Part shown: positions 1 to 13,690 of the stretch, piece by piece
Position numbering within the stretch: the first letter of the stretch is position 1
Layout: each line of letters starts with the position of its first letter
Assembly (NCBI GenBank): GCA_001692895.1
Contig: KV748216.1
Span: 1,116,001-1,180,000, forward strand
From: Cenococcum geophilum 1.58
Taxonomy: Eukaryota; Ascomycota; Dothideomycetes; Gloniales; Gloniaceae
Direction of reading: 5' to 3'
DNA length: 64,000 nucleotides
Notes under the pieces: model-generated
What the model was told of the DNA's origin: nothing
Databases searched by the model: none
Seen by the model: the letters and a program-made list of their open reading frames with translations, nothing else
Program-made: the position numbers and the translations under genes

Positions 1-860
1 ATAGCGTATATAGGGTTATTCTTAGTAGAAAGAGCACTTAAATAGTTTAAGCTTTACCTTATAGAGATATAAGTAAACGGAATAATAACTATAAACTAAG
101 AGGTATAGTTTATGTTTTTAAGCTGGAACGGATTTATGGAATAACTTACACAAATATTCGGAGACCTAAAGGTAGTAACTACGGCAGAAAAAAAACTCCA
201 AGACATTACACAGCGAACCTTAGTAATTAAGTATATAACGTAGTTTTAAATATTAGTAATATAAGTTAAGTGGAATAATAGGGCGCTTATAGTATAGTAT
301 AAGTAGGGACTTAAGGCTAAAGTTTAGGACGTAATTATTCTAATAGAAGATATGGACACCCTAAGGGAACTAATAGATTAAGCGATAAAGATTAATAATA
401 GAATTTACTAAAGGGAACAGACTAAGAAAGGTTAGGATAGAGTTCTATAGTTGTATAAGATATAGAGCACGTAATAACTAAAGCTAAGTTAAAAACTATA
501 GTATGGCGTAGAGTTAATAAACTTAAGTAGTACTAAAGAAGCCTATAAGAGATAAAGTAAGAAACTATAAAAACCTAAAGGTTAAGGATTTAGTAATTAT
601 AGGACTAAGGAGCAGAGGCTAAACTAGGGATCTTAATAGCAGAAGATGTTTAGGCGGACTTTATAGCAAAGTTAATAGTTTAGGGATAGAGCTTATATAA
701 ATTGCGGAAAATAGGGTTACTTTGCGAGGGATTATAAAGATAGTTAAAGTCACTATATAATAAAGGGAATAAGACTAATAGTAGAAGATATATATGTATA
801 GAGGGATAATAGTATACTATAAGGAACAAAAGAGTATTTAATTAGAAGTTTTGCGTTTTA
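1..860 (+). pseudogene. gag remnant of copy A, with CCHC zinc knuckle
   Basis: This is the capsid-type (Retrotrans_gag-like) part of the structural polyprotein that would package element RNA. The frame aligns with the gag of J, which still has an ATG at 50081, and shows the same stretches (a leucine-rich ERALK..F segment near the start, then FLSWEGF-like, QRTLVIKY-like and ILMEDMDTL-like blocks). A zinc-knuckle remnant lies at about 691-745: the NCGK core is visible, but the flanking Cys/His codons have decayed to Tyr codons. Many CAG-to-TAG stops interrupt it. The N-terminal roughly 90 codons are beyond the window edge. Confidence 0.85.
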
Positions 861-2730
861 TTATAATAACGTATACTAGATTTATAAAGACGCTAAGTAT
901 AGTGTAAGCTATTAGCTATAGGAGCCAGTATCTATAGGATATAAAGGAACTAATAAACTAGTTTATAGATTAGACATTAAGGACGATAAATTTAATATAG
1001 GTAAAATATTCTATAATAATAAGGTAACGGAAGTAGCTTACTAGGAGTATATAGACCTTAAAGATATTATACTAGAGGTAGAGGATAATTCCACTATAGA
1101 ATAGGGAACATTAGTAGGGATCGAGACCACACTAGATACGATGTCTATCGCTTTATAAGATATAANAGAAGTAGGATANNNAACTACTTNNGCACTNNAT
1201 AAAGGTAAAAGGCTAAAGGCTTAAGATTCTTATAATAAGATAAGAGATAACTAAGATTTTTAAAACGAGATAAGGTATACCTAAAGACCTATAATAGATG
1301 AAAACTAATAAAGTAGGGTAGTAGCTTAGTTTAAAGATATATAAATAAGCTTGGGATAAGTATTCCTAACGGCATAAGATTCTTAAGACGAGATAAGTAA
1401 GATTTAAGACTCTTAAAACGAAATAAGAATACTAAGTAAGCCTAGTTAAACTAAGGCTAAAGCTAAGCTTAAGTTAGAAGCAAGCTTAGAATTAAAGAAT
1501 TTAAGGGGTTAAGAGTTTGGAGTATAAATAAGGACACCTATAACTAGGAAGTAAGTGGCTTCGCTATAGATTAGAGAATCTATAATATAAATAGTAATTA
1601 GACTAGGAGACAGATATATAGACCTAGAAGACTTACTAAATAAATATAGTATTTAACCTAAAGATCGAAAAATTGATATAGCGATTAAGAAGTAAGAGAA
1701 CTTTAAGGATCCACTTGTAAGACGCGAAAGAAAAGAAACTATAAAGGAATTTAGGGTAAGAATTACCTTATAGTAAGAATAGAAACTAGATAAGAGATTT
1801 AGTATATTGGGATGTATAAGGGACAGAGTACCTATATAAAGAATTACTAATAGACCTAAGATAGGTATATTAAGAGCTAAGTGGCTTACTAAACTAAAAT
1901 AAGAAGAGGATTTAGGGATTCTTACTAGGTTCGAAGAATAATATACTAAAGGCTGTTATAACGTAGTAATAAAGAGATATTTCCTTACGGATAAGCTGTA
2001 TATACTTAAGCAGCTGTATTAAAAGTAGTATAGGCAATAACATAATAATAAGTAGGAAGATTTCTATATATAGTTAGACCAAAAAGTTATTTAAGACTAC
2101 CTAATTATAGAAAAGGCTATAACTTATATTAAGGGAGCCTTAATTATAACATTAAAGGATTTAGAGGAGTAATTAGAGAATTAGAGAAGTAAGAGGTAAA
2201 TCTTAGTACCTATAAATAAAGTCGCAACGCTTAAATTAACATAAGAAAGGTTTAAACTTAAGGATGAAGATAAGCTAAGAGTTAACCTAAGATATTAAGC
2301 ATATTATATACTATTATAGATAGTATGCGTAGATAATGTATATAATATATATAGAGCACCAAAAGATAAAAATCGGAAGTATTTAATAAAGATATATTAG
2401 ATGACGGATAAGGCGAAGTATTAAAATGCTAAGTATATATATAGTTAGCACCTAGTAGAAGTTTAAAAATAAGGGGACTTAATACTTTAACTAGGAAGAT
2501 TCCTTACGGAAGAATGCTTAGATAGACGATAATGGTAGAAATATTTAAAGAACACCTATTTATAGTATATTAAGGATAAAAAACAAACTAAGTATTGGCC
2601 TAAGTTAGACTAAGTATAAATAGGATCTAGTAGCTAGTAGTTAGGAAAAGTAGAGGCCTACGGGACTAGAGGGAGCTAGTAGTAGAGCCTTAGACCCTTA
2701 AAGGAATTTAAGGACAATACCTAAATTTAA
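861..2730 (+). pseudogene. long linker between zinc knuckle and protease in copy A, function unknown
   Basis: About 1.9 kb separates the zinc knuckle from the protease. It is alignable in B, G and J, so it belongs to the element and is not a later insertion. Charged, lysine/glutamate/glutamine-rich degraded reading frames run through it. One recognisable conserved block is a KWEDFY-like stretch near 2055, followed by a repeated-residue region. I do not recognise a domain. Clusters of undetermined bases (N at 1166, 1179-1181, 1190-1191, 1197-1198) fall here. It could be an extended gag or a spacer ORF. Confidence 0.6.
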
Positions 2731-5700
2731 GAGTTAAATAGCAAGATTAACAGTTTAAGGCACTAATAAATAGTGGAGTAATAAGGAACCATATTTTACT
2801 AACAGCAGTTAAAAAAATAGGATTACTACACAAATAGAAGAAATGTCCTTATTTATTAGTGATAATTTTAGGAGACCTAATAGCCTATAAAGGAGGCATT
2901 ATTAATCTTAAAATAGGACCTATTTAGCTAACTATTAAAGGAAAATAAATTAAGATGTCTTTTAATATATTACTATTAAGGAATAATAAGGCAGTATTAG
3001 GAATGCCTTAGTTATAGGAATATAATCTAAAAATCGATTAGATTATAGGTTAGGTTAATATTAGAGATACTTAACGCTATAAGATATAATAATAAGCTAA
3101 GTTAGTATAGTACTAAGTAGGAGCAACCTATAAAGAAACGGAAAAAGGGCTAAGCTATATACTAAAGAGATACTATAAGTATAGTAAGAAGCTATGGTTA
3201 CTAAAAAGTAAAAAGCTATTAGAATATATAGTATAGGACTATAAAATAGAATTGGAACTAGGAATAAGTTTAAGGTTCTTCCTAATTTATAAGCTTACTA
3301 AAGAGGAAGGTAGAGTATTAAAAGAGTTTATCTAAGAAAACTTATAAAAAGGATATATTAGACTATCGCAGTTATTAGTAGGTTATCCAGTACTATTTAT
3401 ACTAAAAAAATGGTAAACTAAGGCTGTGTATTAACTATAAATAGTTAAATAGTATTACTAGAAAGGATAGGTATCCTTTACCCTTAATTAGCGAAATTTA
3501 AGATAGGATTGGTAATATATAAATCTTTACAAAAATAGATCTAAGATGGGCGTACTATTAGATTAGAATTAAGAAGGGCAACAAATAAAAGGCAGTCTTT
3601 AGGTTAAAGGAAGGACTATATAAACTATTAGTTATGCAATTTAGGCTTATAAACGCACTAGCAATGTTCTAAAAGCGTATTAATAATATATTAAGAGAAT
3701 ACTTAGATAAATTTGTTATAGTATACCTTAATAATATTATTATCTACTTAATAACTAAGAAAGAATACGGAGAATACGTTAAATAGGTTTTAAAGAGACT
3801 ATAGGAAGAATAGATGCTAGTAGCAATTAAGAAATACAAGTTCTTTATAAGGAAGACCAATTTTATTAGATTTATTATTAAATTAAGCTAACTTAGTATA
3901 GATCTAAAGAAGATTAAGGCTATAGTAAATTGGTAAAAACTAAAGAATGTTATATAGTTAAGATTGTTTTTAGGGGTTTGTAATTACTATAGGAGGTTTA
4001 TAGTATAGTGGTTAAAAAATATTAAACTACTTACGTAATTAATAAAGAAAGAGGAACTATGGGTATAAGGAAAGAAATAGTAAAAACTCTTTAAGAAAAC
4101 TAAAGAGTTGTTTACCTAGAAGCTAGTTCTTAAAATCTATTAACTAGGATTAGAGACGGTTATAGAAATAGATATATTAGACTTTATACTAGGAGTATAT
4201 TTTATATAAAAATATTTAAATAGATAGTATTTAGTGGTATATTATAGTTGGAAGATAATACTACTAAAGTTAAACTATAACATCTATAATAAGGAGTTAT
4301 TAGGTATAGTTATAGCACTAAAGAAATAAAGAGTATTCTTATAAGGTATAGAGAAACTATTTATAGTTAAAATAAATTATAAGAACCTAATAGGATTCCT
4401 AATAATAAAGAAATTTAACTAAAGATAGGTTAGATAGGCAGAGATACTTATAGAATACTATTTTAAGATTTAGTATACTAAGGGTATAGAGAATATATAA
4501 GCAGATACTTTAAATAGAAAGACTAAACTATAAAATAATAATAAGCTATTAGGGGCTTTACTATAAAAAGATATAGATAGATTAATTAAGTATAATTATC
4601 TAAAGATTATAATAACTTAAGAGAATAAGCTAGAAAAGGTCTATAAGATACTAGAAAGCTTTTAGATATAAAGAATTCTAAAAGTATAGCTAGAAGATCT
4701 ATAGTTAGACATATATAAAAACTAAGAAGTAAAGTATATCCTAAGAAGCATAGCAGAGTAGTTTATAGAGGACTTCTATAAGGGACTAATTTAAGAATAT
4801 AATAGAGCCACGGGCTTAGTGTTAAGACTTTAGGAGAAGTATATTATTAACGGAATCTAGAGAATAGCTAGGAAGGTTATTAAGAAGTATTTAAATTACT
4901 AAAGGAATAAACTAATAAGGTATAAGCCGTATAAAGGGCTATAACCTATTAAAATACTAGAGAGACTATAGGAGGTTATATTATAGGACTTTATTATTAA
5001 GTTACTAAAGTTAAAAGATNNTATTACCNGATAAGATTATAACGNNATNNTAGTAATAGTAGANAAGCTTATAAAGTAGGGATACTTTATAGCCTATACT
5101 AAAGAAATCTTAGTAGAAGATATTGCTAAAATTTATATTAAAGAAGTATTTATAAGATACGAAGTACTAAATAAGATTATATTAGATAGAGATCTAAGAT
5201 TTATAGCAGCATTTTAAAAGGTATTCTTAGCGGAATAAGGAGTTTAAGCAGTAACTTCTACTGTATATTATCCGCAGATAGACGGTTAAACGGAAAGATT
5301 AAACTAGACACTAAAGTAGTATTTAAGGCATTATATTAATTATATATAGAATAATTAGGTATCGCTATTACTAATTATATAGTTTATATATAATATAACA
5401 CTATAAAAAGGAATAGATATATTACTATTTAAGGCGAATTATAGATATAAGCTAAGAATATTATTATCGCTATAATAAGTAAAGAAAATGAGTAGTAGAG
5501 CTAAGTAAAGGATAGAGACTTTAATAAATCTTTATATAAACCTTATAAAAATAGCTAAGGTAGTATAGTAAAGAATAAAAAAATACTATAATGCTAAGAG
5601 ATCTAAGGGACTAGATCTTAAGGAGGGAGATAAAGTATAGCTATTATATAAAAATTTTAAAAGTTAACGACTAAGTAAAAAGTTAGACTATGTTAAACTA

Positions 5701-6040
5701 AGACCTTTTAAGATTATATAAAGAATTTCACTAATTACGTTTAAGTTAAACCTACTAGCCAAAATAAAGATCTACCCTATATAGTATATTGCAATGCTAG
5801 AACTAGTATATAGGAATATTAAGCTATTAGTCTATAAGGTAGATATATATAGAGGTTAAAAAGAAGATAAATAGCAAGTTTTAAGGATTATTAGTTATAA
5901 GGATATTAATAATAAAATATAGTATAAGGTTAAGTAAATAGGCTATACTAAGACTACCTAAAAGCTACTAGAGAATTTAAGGAATGCTATAGAAAAGGTA
6001 TAGAAGTATTAAAAGAAAATAGGTTAGGTAATATTAATAA
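2731..6040 (+). pseudogene. pol remnant of copy A: protease, RT, RNase H, integrase, chromodomain
   Basis: Domains in order: an aspartic protease at about 2740-3040 (ALINSG, expected DSG), reverse transcriptase at 3340-3960 (the catalytic YLDD box reads YLNN near 3713), RNase H at 4120-4520 (the first Asp block reads EIDILDF), and integrase at 4730-5640 (zinc-binding region, then a core with a DRD-like stretch near 5190 and the PQ.DG.TE block near 5275). A chromodomain follows at about 5881-6010 (YKVKWIGYTKTT, then a mutated W codon). N runs occur at 5020-5064. The catalytic Asp codons became Asn by TpG-to-TpA change. The order RT, RNase H, integrase, chromodomain places the family in the chromovirus branch of Ty3/gypsy. 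Confidence 0.9.
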
Positions 6041-6749
6041 AGAAGAATTATTAAAGAATAAGTTACCTAAGAGGGACCTAGGAAGAGCAACTACTAAACT
6101 ACTTAAAGTTATTCCCTACACTATAAAAGAAGAGTTAGTTCTCTTATTACCTAGTTCCTAAAGACCTTATTAAATAAGCTTTTACTCCTTTAAACGAACT
6201 TTCTTATAGATATATTTTAAACGCTAAAGATAAGTATAAGCTAGACGCTAAGCTTTAAGAATATATATAGACTCTTTTAAAGCACGCTAAACCTTAAGCA
6301 GTATAGAGGCTAGCTTACTATTAAGCTTTATAATAGTAGACTAAATATAAGACTTTATAATAAATTACTTAGGGAACTTAAAAACTATTAAGAGTGATAG
6401 GACGCGTATACTTAATATTAAATATAAAATAAACGTCGCATAATAAACGTATATTAGCGTAAGTACATTTAAAATAAGAGGAAGGTTAGCAACTGGAAGG
6501 ACTTGCAATTATAATATAACTTAACCCCTTTTTTATATAATAAGAGTAAGGAATTGCTATTACTTTACTAAGTAATAGTATTAAGGAGACGGTATAAAGG
6601 CGACACTTAACTTAGAAAAGAGAAGAAATTACTTTAGGTATAATAAGCAATAACGTTAACTAAATTAATTAGATGGATATTATACCTTTAGTAAATAACC
6701 TAGAAATATTAGGTATCTTTAAGAATAAAGATAGAAAGGAGGGAGATAG
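6041..6749 (+). other. 3' noncoding region of copy A, ending in a polypurine tract
   Basis: There is no convincing domain after the chromodomain. The segment is shared with B and J and contains short degraded frames rich in Leu/Lys codons. The purine stretch just before the LTR (about 6735-6748, AGAAAGGAGGGAGATA) is the likely polypurine tract priming plus-strand DNA synthesis; the same tract precedes the 3' LTR of J. Confidence 0.6.
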
Positions 6750-7176
6750 TATTATAAACGCTTTAAGTATAATACTATAACTACTTAAAGAAGAGTTAGA
6801 AGAAGCTAGTTAGTTAATATAGGTATAAACTAGAATAGAACCTATAGAACTATATAATAAGGAATAGTAAGTAAATTATATAATAATTAAACGCGTTAGC
6901 TGTATTAAATGTAAGGAACGTTATATTTAATATAAATAATATATATATTATATATAAGAAGGATTTTATAGGAGTATAGTTGTATATTTAAGGACCCTTA
7001 GTCCCTACCTAGATAGTTTCTTCCTTATAGTAATTTTTAGAATATAATTAGAGTTAATTTATTAGGCAACTACTCTATTAGTTATTATTACGTTATTAAC
7101 TACTATCTTTATATTTCCTATATACCTAGCCCATTAATAGAACCTATTATAGTTATTACTATAAGGTTCTGTTACA
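6750..7176 (+). repeat. 3' LTR of copy A (427 bp)
   Basis: It begins TATTATAAACGC, where sister copies read TGTTACGGACGC, and ends CTGTTACA. It matches the LTRs of B at 7325-7751 and 14826-15252 in inverted orientation, with the same length of 427 bp. The differences I noticed are transitions. Confidence 0.93.
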
Positions 7177-7324
7177 GTAGACGTCTCTTTAAGGCGCTAT
7201 AGAAAAGCCATCTTAATATATACTTCTGGGTTTATTTAGTGGGGTATATAACTAGGGCCTAAGTTTTATCCTAGTTAGTTTAGTTATTTAGGTAGGGTAA
7301 GAGCTAGTAGCCTATAAGGCTGGT
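7177..7324. other. 148-bp spacer between tail-to-tail copies A and B
   Basis: This holds the right target duplication of A (GTAGA, 7177-7181) and the left target duplication of B (CTGGT, 7320-7324). It probably continues the sequence now found at 15258 onward, possibly the 3' region of LINE K. No gene is visible. Confidence 0.6.
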
Positions 7325-7751
7325 TATAACGGAACCTTATAGTAATAACTACGATAGGTTCTGTTAATGGGCTAGGTGTATAGGAAATATAAAGATAGTA
7401 ATTAACAATGTAATAATAACTAGTAGAGTAGTTACCTAATAGATTAACTTTAATTATATTCTAAGAATTACTATAAGGAAGAAACTATCTAGGTAGGGAT
7501 TAAGGGTCCTTAAATATACAACCGTACTTTTATAAAATCCTTCTTATATATAATATACGTATTATCTATATTAAATATAACGTTCCTTATATTTAATACA
7601 GCTAACGCGTTTAATTATTATATAACTTACTTACTATTTCTTATTATATAGTTCTATAGGTTCTATTTTAGTTTATACCTATATTAACTAACTAGCTTCT
7701 TTTAACTCTTCTTTAAGTAGTTATAATATTATACTTAAAGCGTCCGTAATA
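7325..7751 (-). repeat. 3' LTR of copy B
   Basis: On the plus strand it reads TATAACGGAACC at the left edge and GCGTCCGTAATA at the right edge, the reverse complement of TGTTACGGACGC...GGTTCCGTTACA. It is 427 bp, the same as its partner at 14826-15252. Confidence 0.95.
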
Positions 7752-8470
7752 CTATCTCCCTTCTTTTTATCTTTATCCTTAAAGATACCTAGTATCTTTA
7801 GGTTATTTACTAAAGGTATAATATTTGTTTAATTAATTTAGTTAATATTATTACTTATTATACCTAAAGCAATTTCTTCTTTTTTTTAGGTTAAGCGTCG
7901 CCTTTATACCGTCTCCTTAATACTATTACTTAGTAAAGTAATAGCAATTCCTTACTCTTATTATATAAAAAAGGGGTTAAGTTATATTATAATTGCGAGT
8001 CCTTTTAGTTGCTAACCTTCCTCTTATTCTAAATACACTCGCGCTAATATATATTTATTGTGTAATATTTATTCTATATCTAATATTAAGTATACACATC
8101 CTATTACTTTTAGGGTTTTATATTTAGTTTACTACTATAAAGCTTAATAGTAAGCTGGCCTTTACGCTGCTTAAGGTTTAGCGTGCCTTAAAAGAGTCTA
8201 TATATATCCTTAAAGCTTAGTATCTAGCTTATGCTTATCTTTAGCGTTTAGAATATATTTATAAGAAAGTTTATTTAAAGGAGTAAAAGCTTATTTAATA
8301 AGGTCTTTAGGAACTAGGTAATAAGAGAACTAACTCTCCTCCTATAGTATAGGGAATAACTTTAAGTAGTTTAGTAGTTGCTCTTCCTAGGTCCCTCTTA
8401 AATAACTTATTCTTTAATAATCTTTCTTTATTAATATTGCCTAACCTATTTTCTTCTAATACTTCTATAC
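7752..8470 (-). other. 3' noncoding region of copy B
   Basis: The counterpart of 6041-6749 in copy A, with the polypurine tract (read on the minus strand) directly next to the LTR at about 7752-7765. No coding domain is visible. Confidence 0.6.
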
Positions 8471-11400
8471 CTTTTCTATAGCATTTTTTAAATTCTTTAG
8501 TAGCTCCTAGGTAGTTTTAGTATAGCCTATCTACTTAACCTTATACTATGTTTTATTATTAATGTCCTTATAACTAATAATCCTTAAAACTTACTATTTA
8601 TCTTCTTCCTAACCTCTATATATGTCTACCTTATAAACTAGTAGCTTAATATTCCTATATACTAGTTTTAGCATCGTAATATACTATATAGGGTAGATCT
8701 TTATTTTAGTTAGTAGGTTTAACTTAAACGTAATTAGTAAAATCCTTTATATAATCTTAAAAGGTCCTAGTCTAATATAGTCTAACTTTTTACTTAGTTA
8801 TTAACTTTTAAAATTTTTATATAGTAACTATACTTTATCTCCCTTCTTAAGATCTAGTCCCTTAGATCTCTTAGTATTATAGTATTTTTTTATTCTTTGC
8901 TATACTACCTTAGCTGTTTCTATAAGGTTTATATAAAGATTTATTAAAGTCTCTATCCTTTACTTAGCTCTACTACTTGTTTTCTTTACTTATTATAGTA
9001 ATAATAATATTCTTAGCTTATATCTATAATTCGCCTTAAATAGTAATATACCTATTCCTTCTTATGGTGTTACATTATATATAAACTATATAACTAGTAA
9101 TAGCAATACCTAATTATTCTATGCGTAATTAATATAATGCCTTAGATACTACTCTAGTATCTAGTTTAATCTTTTTATTTAACCGTCTATTTACGGATAA
9201 TATACGGTAGAAGTTACTACTTAAACTCCTTATTTTACTAAGAATACCTCCTAAAATACTATTATAAATCTTAGATCTCTATCTAATATAATTTTACTTA
9301 GTACTCCGTGTTTTATAAATACTTCTTTAATATAAATTCTAGCAATATCTTCTACTAAGATTTCTTTAGTATAGGCTATAAAGTATCCCTACTTTATAAG
9401 CTTGTTTACTATTACTAGAATTATATTATAATCTTATCCGGTAATAGGATCTCTTAACTTTAATAACTTAATAATAAAGTCCTATAATATAACCTCCTAT
9501 AGTCTCTTTAGTATTTTAATAGGTTATAGCCCTCTCTATAGCTTATGCCTTATTAGTTTATTTCTTTAGCAATCTAGATACTCCTTAGTAACCTTTTTAG
9601 CTATTCTTTAAATTTTATTAATAATATACTCCTCCTAAAGTCTTAATATTAAGCCCATGGCTCCGTTATATCCTTAAGTTAGTCCCTTATAGAAGTCCTC
9701 TATAAACTACTCTGCTATACTTTTTAGGATATACTTTACTTTTTAGTTTTTATATATATCTAACTATAAATCTTCTAGCTATGCTTTTAGAATTCTTTAT
9801 ACCTAAAAGCTTTTTAGTGTCTTATAAACCTTTTCTAGCTTATTTTCTTAAGTTACTATAATCTTTGGATAATTATACCTAATTAATCTATCTATATCTT
9901 TTCGTAGTAAAGCCCCTAATAGCTTATTATTATTTTATAGTTTAGTCTTTTTACTTAGAGTATCTGCTTATATATTCTCTATACCCTTAGTATACTAAAT
10001 CTTAAAATAGTATTTTATAAGCATCTCTACCTATCTAACCTATCTTTAGTTAAGTTCCTTTATTATTAGGAATTCTATTAGGTTCTTATAATCTATCTTA
10101 ACTATAAATAGTTTCTCTATACCTTATAAGAATGCTCTCTATTTCTTTAATACTATAACTATACCTAATAACTCCTTATTATAGATGTTATAGTTTAACT
10201 CTAGTAGTATTATCTTCTAACTATAATATACTACTAGATACTATTTATCTAAATATTTTTTATATAAAATATACTCCTAGTATAAAGTCTAATATATCTA
10301 TTTCTATAACCGTCTCTAATCCTAGTTAATAGATTTTAAAAACTAGCTTCTAGGTAAATAACTTTTTAGTCTTTTTAAAGAGTTTCTACTATTTCTCTCT
10401 CTATACCTATAGTTCCTCTTTCTTTATTAATTGCGTAAGTAGTTTAATATCTTTTAACTACTACGCTATAAACCTCCTGCAGTAATTATAAAACCCTAAA
10501 AATAATCTTAACTATATAATATTCTCTAGTTCTTACTAATTTACTATAGCCTTAATCTTCTTTAAATTTATACTAAGTTGGCCTAGTTTAATAATAAATC
10601 TAATAAAATTAGTCTTCTTTATAAAGAACTTATATTTCTTAATTACTACTAGTATCTATTCTTTCTATAGTTTCTTTAAGACCCATTTAACGTATTCTCT
10701 ATATTCTTCCTTAGTTATTAAGTAGATAATAATAATATTAAGGTATACTATAATAAATTTATCTAAGTGTTCTCTTAATATATTATTAATACGCTTTTAG
10801 AATATTACTAGTGCGTTTATAAGCCTAAATTATATAACTAATAGTTTATATAGTCCTTCCTTTGACCTAAAAGCTGCCTTTTATTTATTACCCTTCTTAA
10901 TTCTAATCTAATAGTACGCCTATCTTAGATCTATTTTTATAAAGATTTATATATTACTAATCCTATTTTAGATTTTGTTAATTAAGGGTAAAGGATACCT
11001 ATCCTTTCTAGTAATGCTATTTAACTATCTATAGTTAATACACAGCCTTAGTTTACTATTTTTTTTAGTATAAATAGTACTAGATAACCTGCTAATAACT
11101 GCGATAGTCTAATATATCCTTTTTATAAGTTTTCTTAAACAAACTCTTTTAATACTCTACCTTTTTCTTTAGTAAGCTTATAGATTAGGAAGAACCTTAA
11201 ACTTATTTCTAGTTCTAATTCTATCTTATAGTCCTATACTATATATTCTAATAGCTTTTCACTTTTTAGTAACTATAGCTTCTTGCTATACTTATAGTAT
11301 CTCTTTAGTATATAGCTTAGCCCTTTTTCTATTTCTTTATAGGTCGCTTTTACTTAGTACTATACTAACTTAGCTTATTATTATATCTTGCGGCGTTAAG

Positions 11401-11770
11401 TATCTCTAATATTAACCTAACCTATAATCTAATTAATCTTTAGATTATATTCCTATAACTAAGGCATTTTTAATACTACCTTATTATTCCCTAATAGTAA
11501 TATATTAAAAGACATCTTGATTTATCTTCCTTTAATAGTTAGCTAAATAGGTCCTATTTTAAGATTAATAATGCCTCCTCTATAGGCTATCGGGTCTTCT
11601 AAAATTGTTACTAATAGGTAAGGACGTTCCTTCTGTCTATATAGTAACCCTATTCTTTTAACTACTATTAATAAAATATGGTTCCTTATTGCTCTACTAT
11701 CTATTAGTGCCTTAAACTATTAATCTTGCTATTTAACTCTTAAATTTAGGTATTGTCCTTTAATTCCTTT
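8471..11770 (-). pseudogene. pol remnant of copy B
   Basis: Read on the minus strand from high to low coordinate: protease about 11760-11460, reverse transcriptase about 11160-10540 with the catalytic box near 10725-10750 reading YL followed by Asn codons, RNase H about 10380-9980, integrase about 9770-8860, and chromodomain about 8600-8480. All parts match copy A, and stops of the CAG-to-TAG type interrupt every domain. Confidence 0.88.
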
Positions 11771-13690
11771 AAGGGTCTAAGGCTCTACTACTAGCTCCCT
11801 TTAGTCCTATAGGCCTCTACTTTTCCTAACTACTAGCTACTAAATCCTATTTATATTTGGTCTAACTTAGGCCAATACTTAGTTTGTTTTTTATCCTTAA
11901 TATACTATAAATAGGTGTTCTCTAGATATTTCTACTATTATTATCTATCTAGGCATTCTTCTATAAGGAATCTTCCTAGTTAAAGTATTAAGTCCCCTTA
12001 TTCTTAAACTTCTACTAGGTGCTAACTATATATATACTTAGCATTTTAATACTTTACCTCGTCTATTATCTAATATATCCTTATTAAATACTTCTAATTT
12101 TTATCTTTTAGTGCTCTATATATATTACACGTATTATCTATATATATTATCTATAATAGTATATAATATACTTAATATCTTAGGTTAACTCTCGGCTTAT
12201 CTTTATCCTTAAGTTTAAACCTTTCTTATGTTAATCTAAGCGTTATAACTTTATTTATAGGTACTAAGATTTACCTCTTGCTTCTCTAGTCCTTTAATTA
12301 CTCCTCTAGATCCTTTAATATTATAATTAAGGCTCCCTTAATATAAGTTATAGCCTTTTCTATAATCGGGTGGTTTTAGATAACTTTTTTGTCTAACTAT
12401 ATATAGAAATCTTCCCACTTATTATTATGTTGTTACCTATACTACTTTTAGTATAGCTGCTTAAATATATACGGCTTATCTGTAAGGAAATATCTCTTTA
12501 TTACTACGTTATAATAGCCTTTAGTATATTATTCTTTAAACCTAGTAGGAATCCCTAGATCCTCTTCTTATTCTAGTTTAGTAAGCCACTTAGCTCTTAG
12601 TGTACCTATCTTAGGTCTATTAGTAATTCTTTATATAGGTACTCTATCCCTTATACGTCCTAATATACTAGATCTTTTATTTAGTTTCTGTTCTTACCAT
12701 AAGGTAATTCTTACCCTAAATTCCTCTATAGTTTTTTTCCTTTTACGTCTTATAAGTAGATTCTTAAAGTTCTCTTACTTCTTAATCGCTGTATTAATTT
12801 TTTAATCTTTAGGTTAAACACTATATTTATCTAATAAGTCTTTTAGGTCTATATATCTATCTCCTAGTCTAATTACTATTTATATTATAGATTCTCTAAT
12901 CTATAGCGAAGCCACTTACTTCCTAGTTATAGGTGTCCTTATTTATACTCCGAACTCTTAACCCCTTAGATTCTTTAATCCTAAGCTTACTTCTAACTTA
13001 AGCTTAGCTCTAGCCTTAGTCTAACTAGGCTTACTTAGTATTCTTATCTCGTCTTAAGAGTCTTAAATTTTACTTATCTTATCTTAAGAATCTTATACTA
13101 TTAGGAATATTTATTCTAAGCTTATTTATATATCTTTAAACTAAGCTACTACCCTACTCTATTGGTTTTTATCTATTATGGGTTTTTAGGTATACCTTAT
13201 CTTATTTTAAGAATCTTAATTATCTCTTATCTCGTCGTAAGAATCTTAAGCCTTTAGCCTTTTGCCTTTATTAAGTGCTAAAGTAGTTTATTATCCTACT
13301 TCTTTTGCGTCTTATAAAGCGATAAATATTATATCTAGTAGGGTCTTAATCCCTACTAATATTTCCTATTCTATAGTGGAATTATTCTTTACCTTTAGTA
13401 TAACATCTCTAAGGTCTATATACTCCTAGTAAGCTACTTCTATTGCCTTATTATTATAGAATATTTTACCTACGTTAAATTTATTATCCTTAATATCCAA
13501 TCTGCGAACTGGTTTATTAGTTTCTTTATATCCTATAGATGCTAGCTCCTATAGCTAATAGCTTATACTATATTTAGCGTCTTTATAAATCTAGTATATA
13601 TTATTATAATAAAACGTAAAACTTCTAATTAAACACTCTTTTGTTCCTTATAGTATACTATTATCCCTCTATATATATATATCTTCTACT
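11771..13690 (-). pseudogene. long gag-protease linker of copy B, function unknown
   Basis: Collinear with 861-2730 of copy A. It contains the same degraded charged reading frames and no domain I recognise. Copy B gives definite bases where copy A has N, for example around 13290-13320. Confidence 0.6.

Larger units (their letters stand above)
1..7176 (+). mobile_element. Ty3/gypsy chromovirus copy A (5' end outside window), heavily RIP-mutated
   Basis: Reading the plus strand in three frames gives a degraded gag-pol in the order gag, zinc knuckle, a long linker, aspartic protease, reverse transcriptase, RNase H, integrase and chromodomain, followed by a 427-bp 3' LTR. The 5' LTR and the start of gag lie upstream of base 1. 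In-frame TAG and TAA codons sit where the sister copies and family motifs imply CAG or CAA, and TpG has become TpA, which is the footprint of RIP. Copies B, J, L and, with a different LTR, G belong to the same family. The right flank GTAGA (7177-7181) is the expected target duplication, but its partner is out of view. The copy cannot encode protein. Confidence 0.92.
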
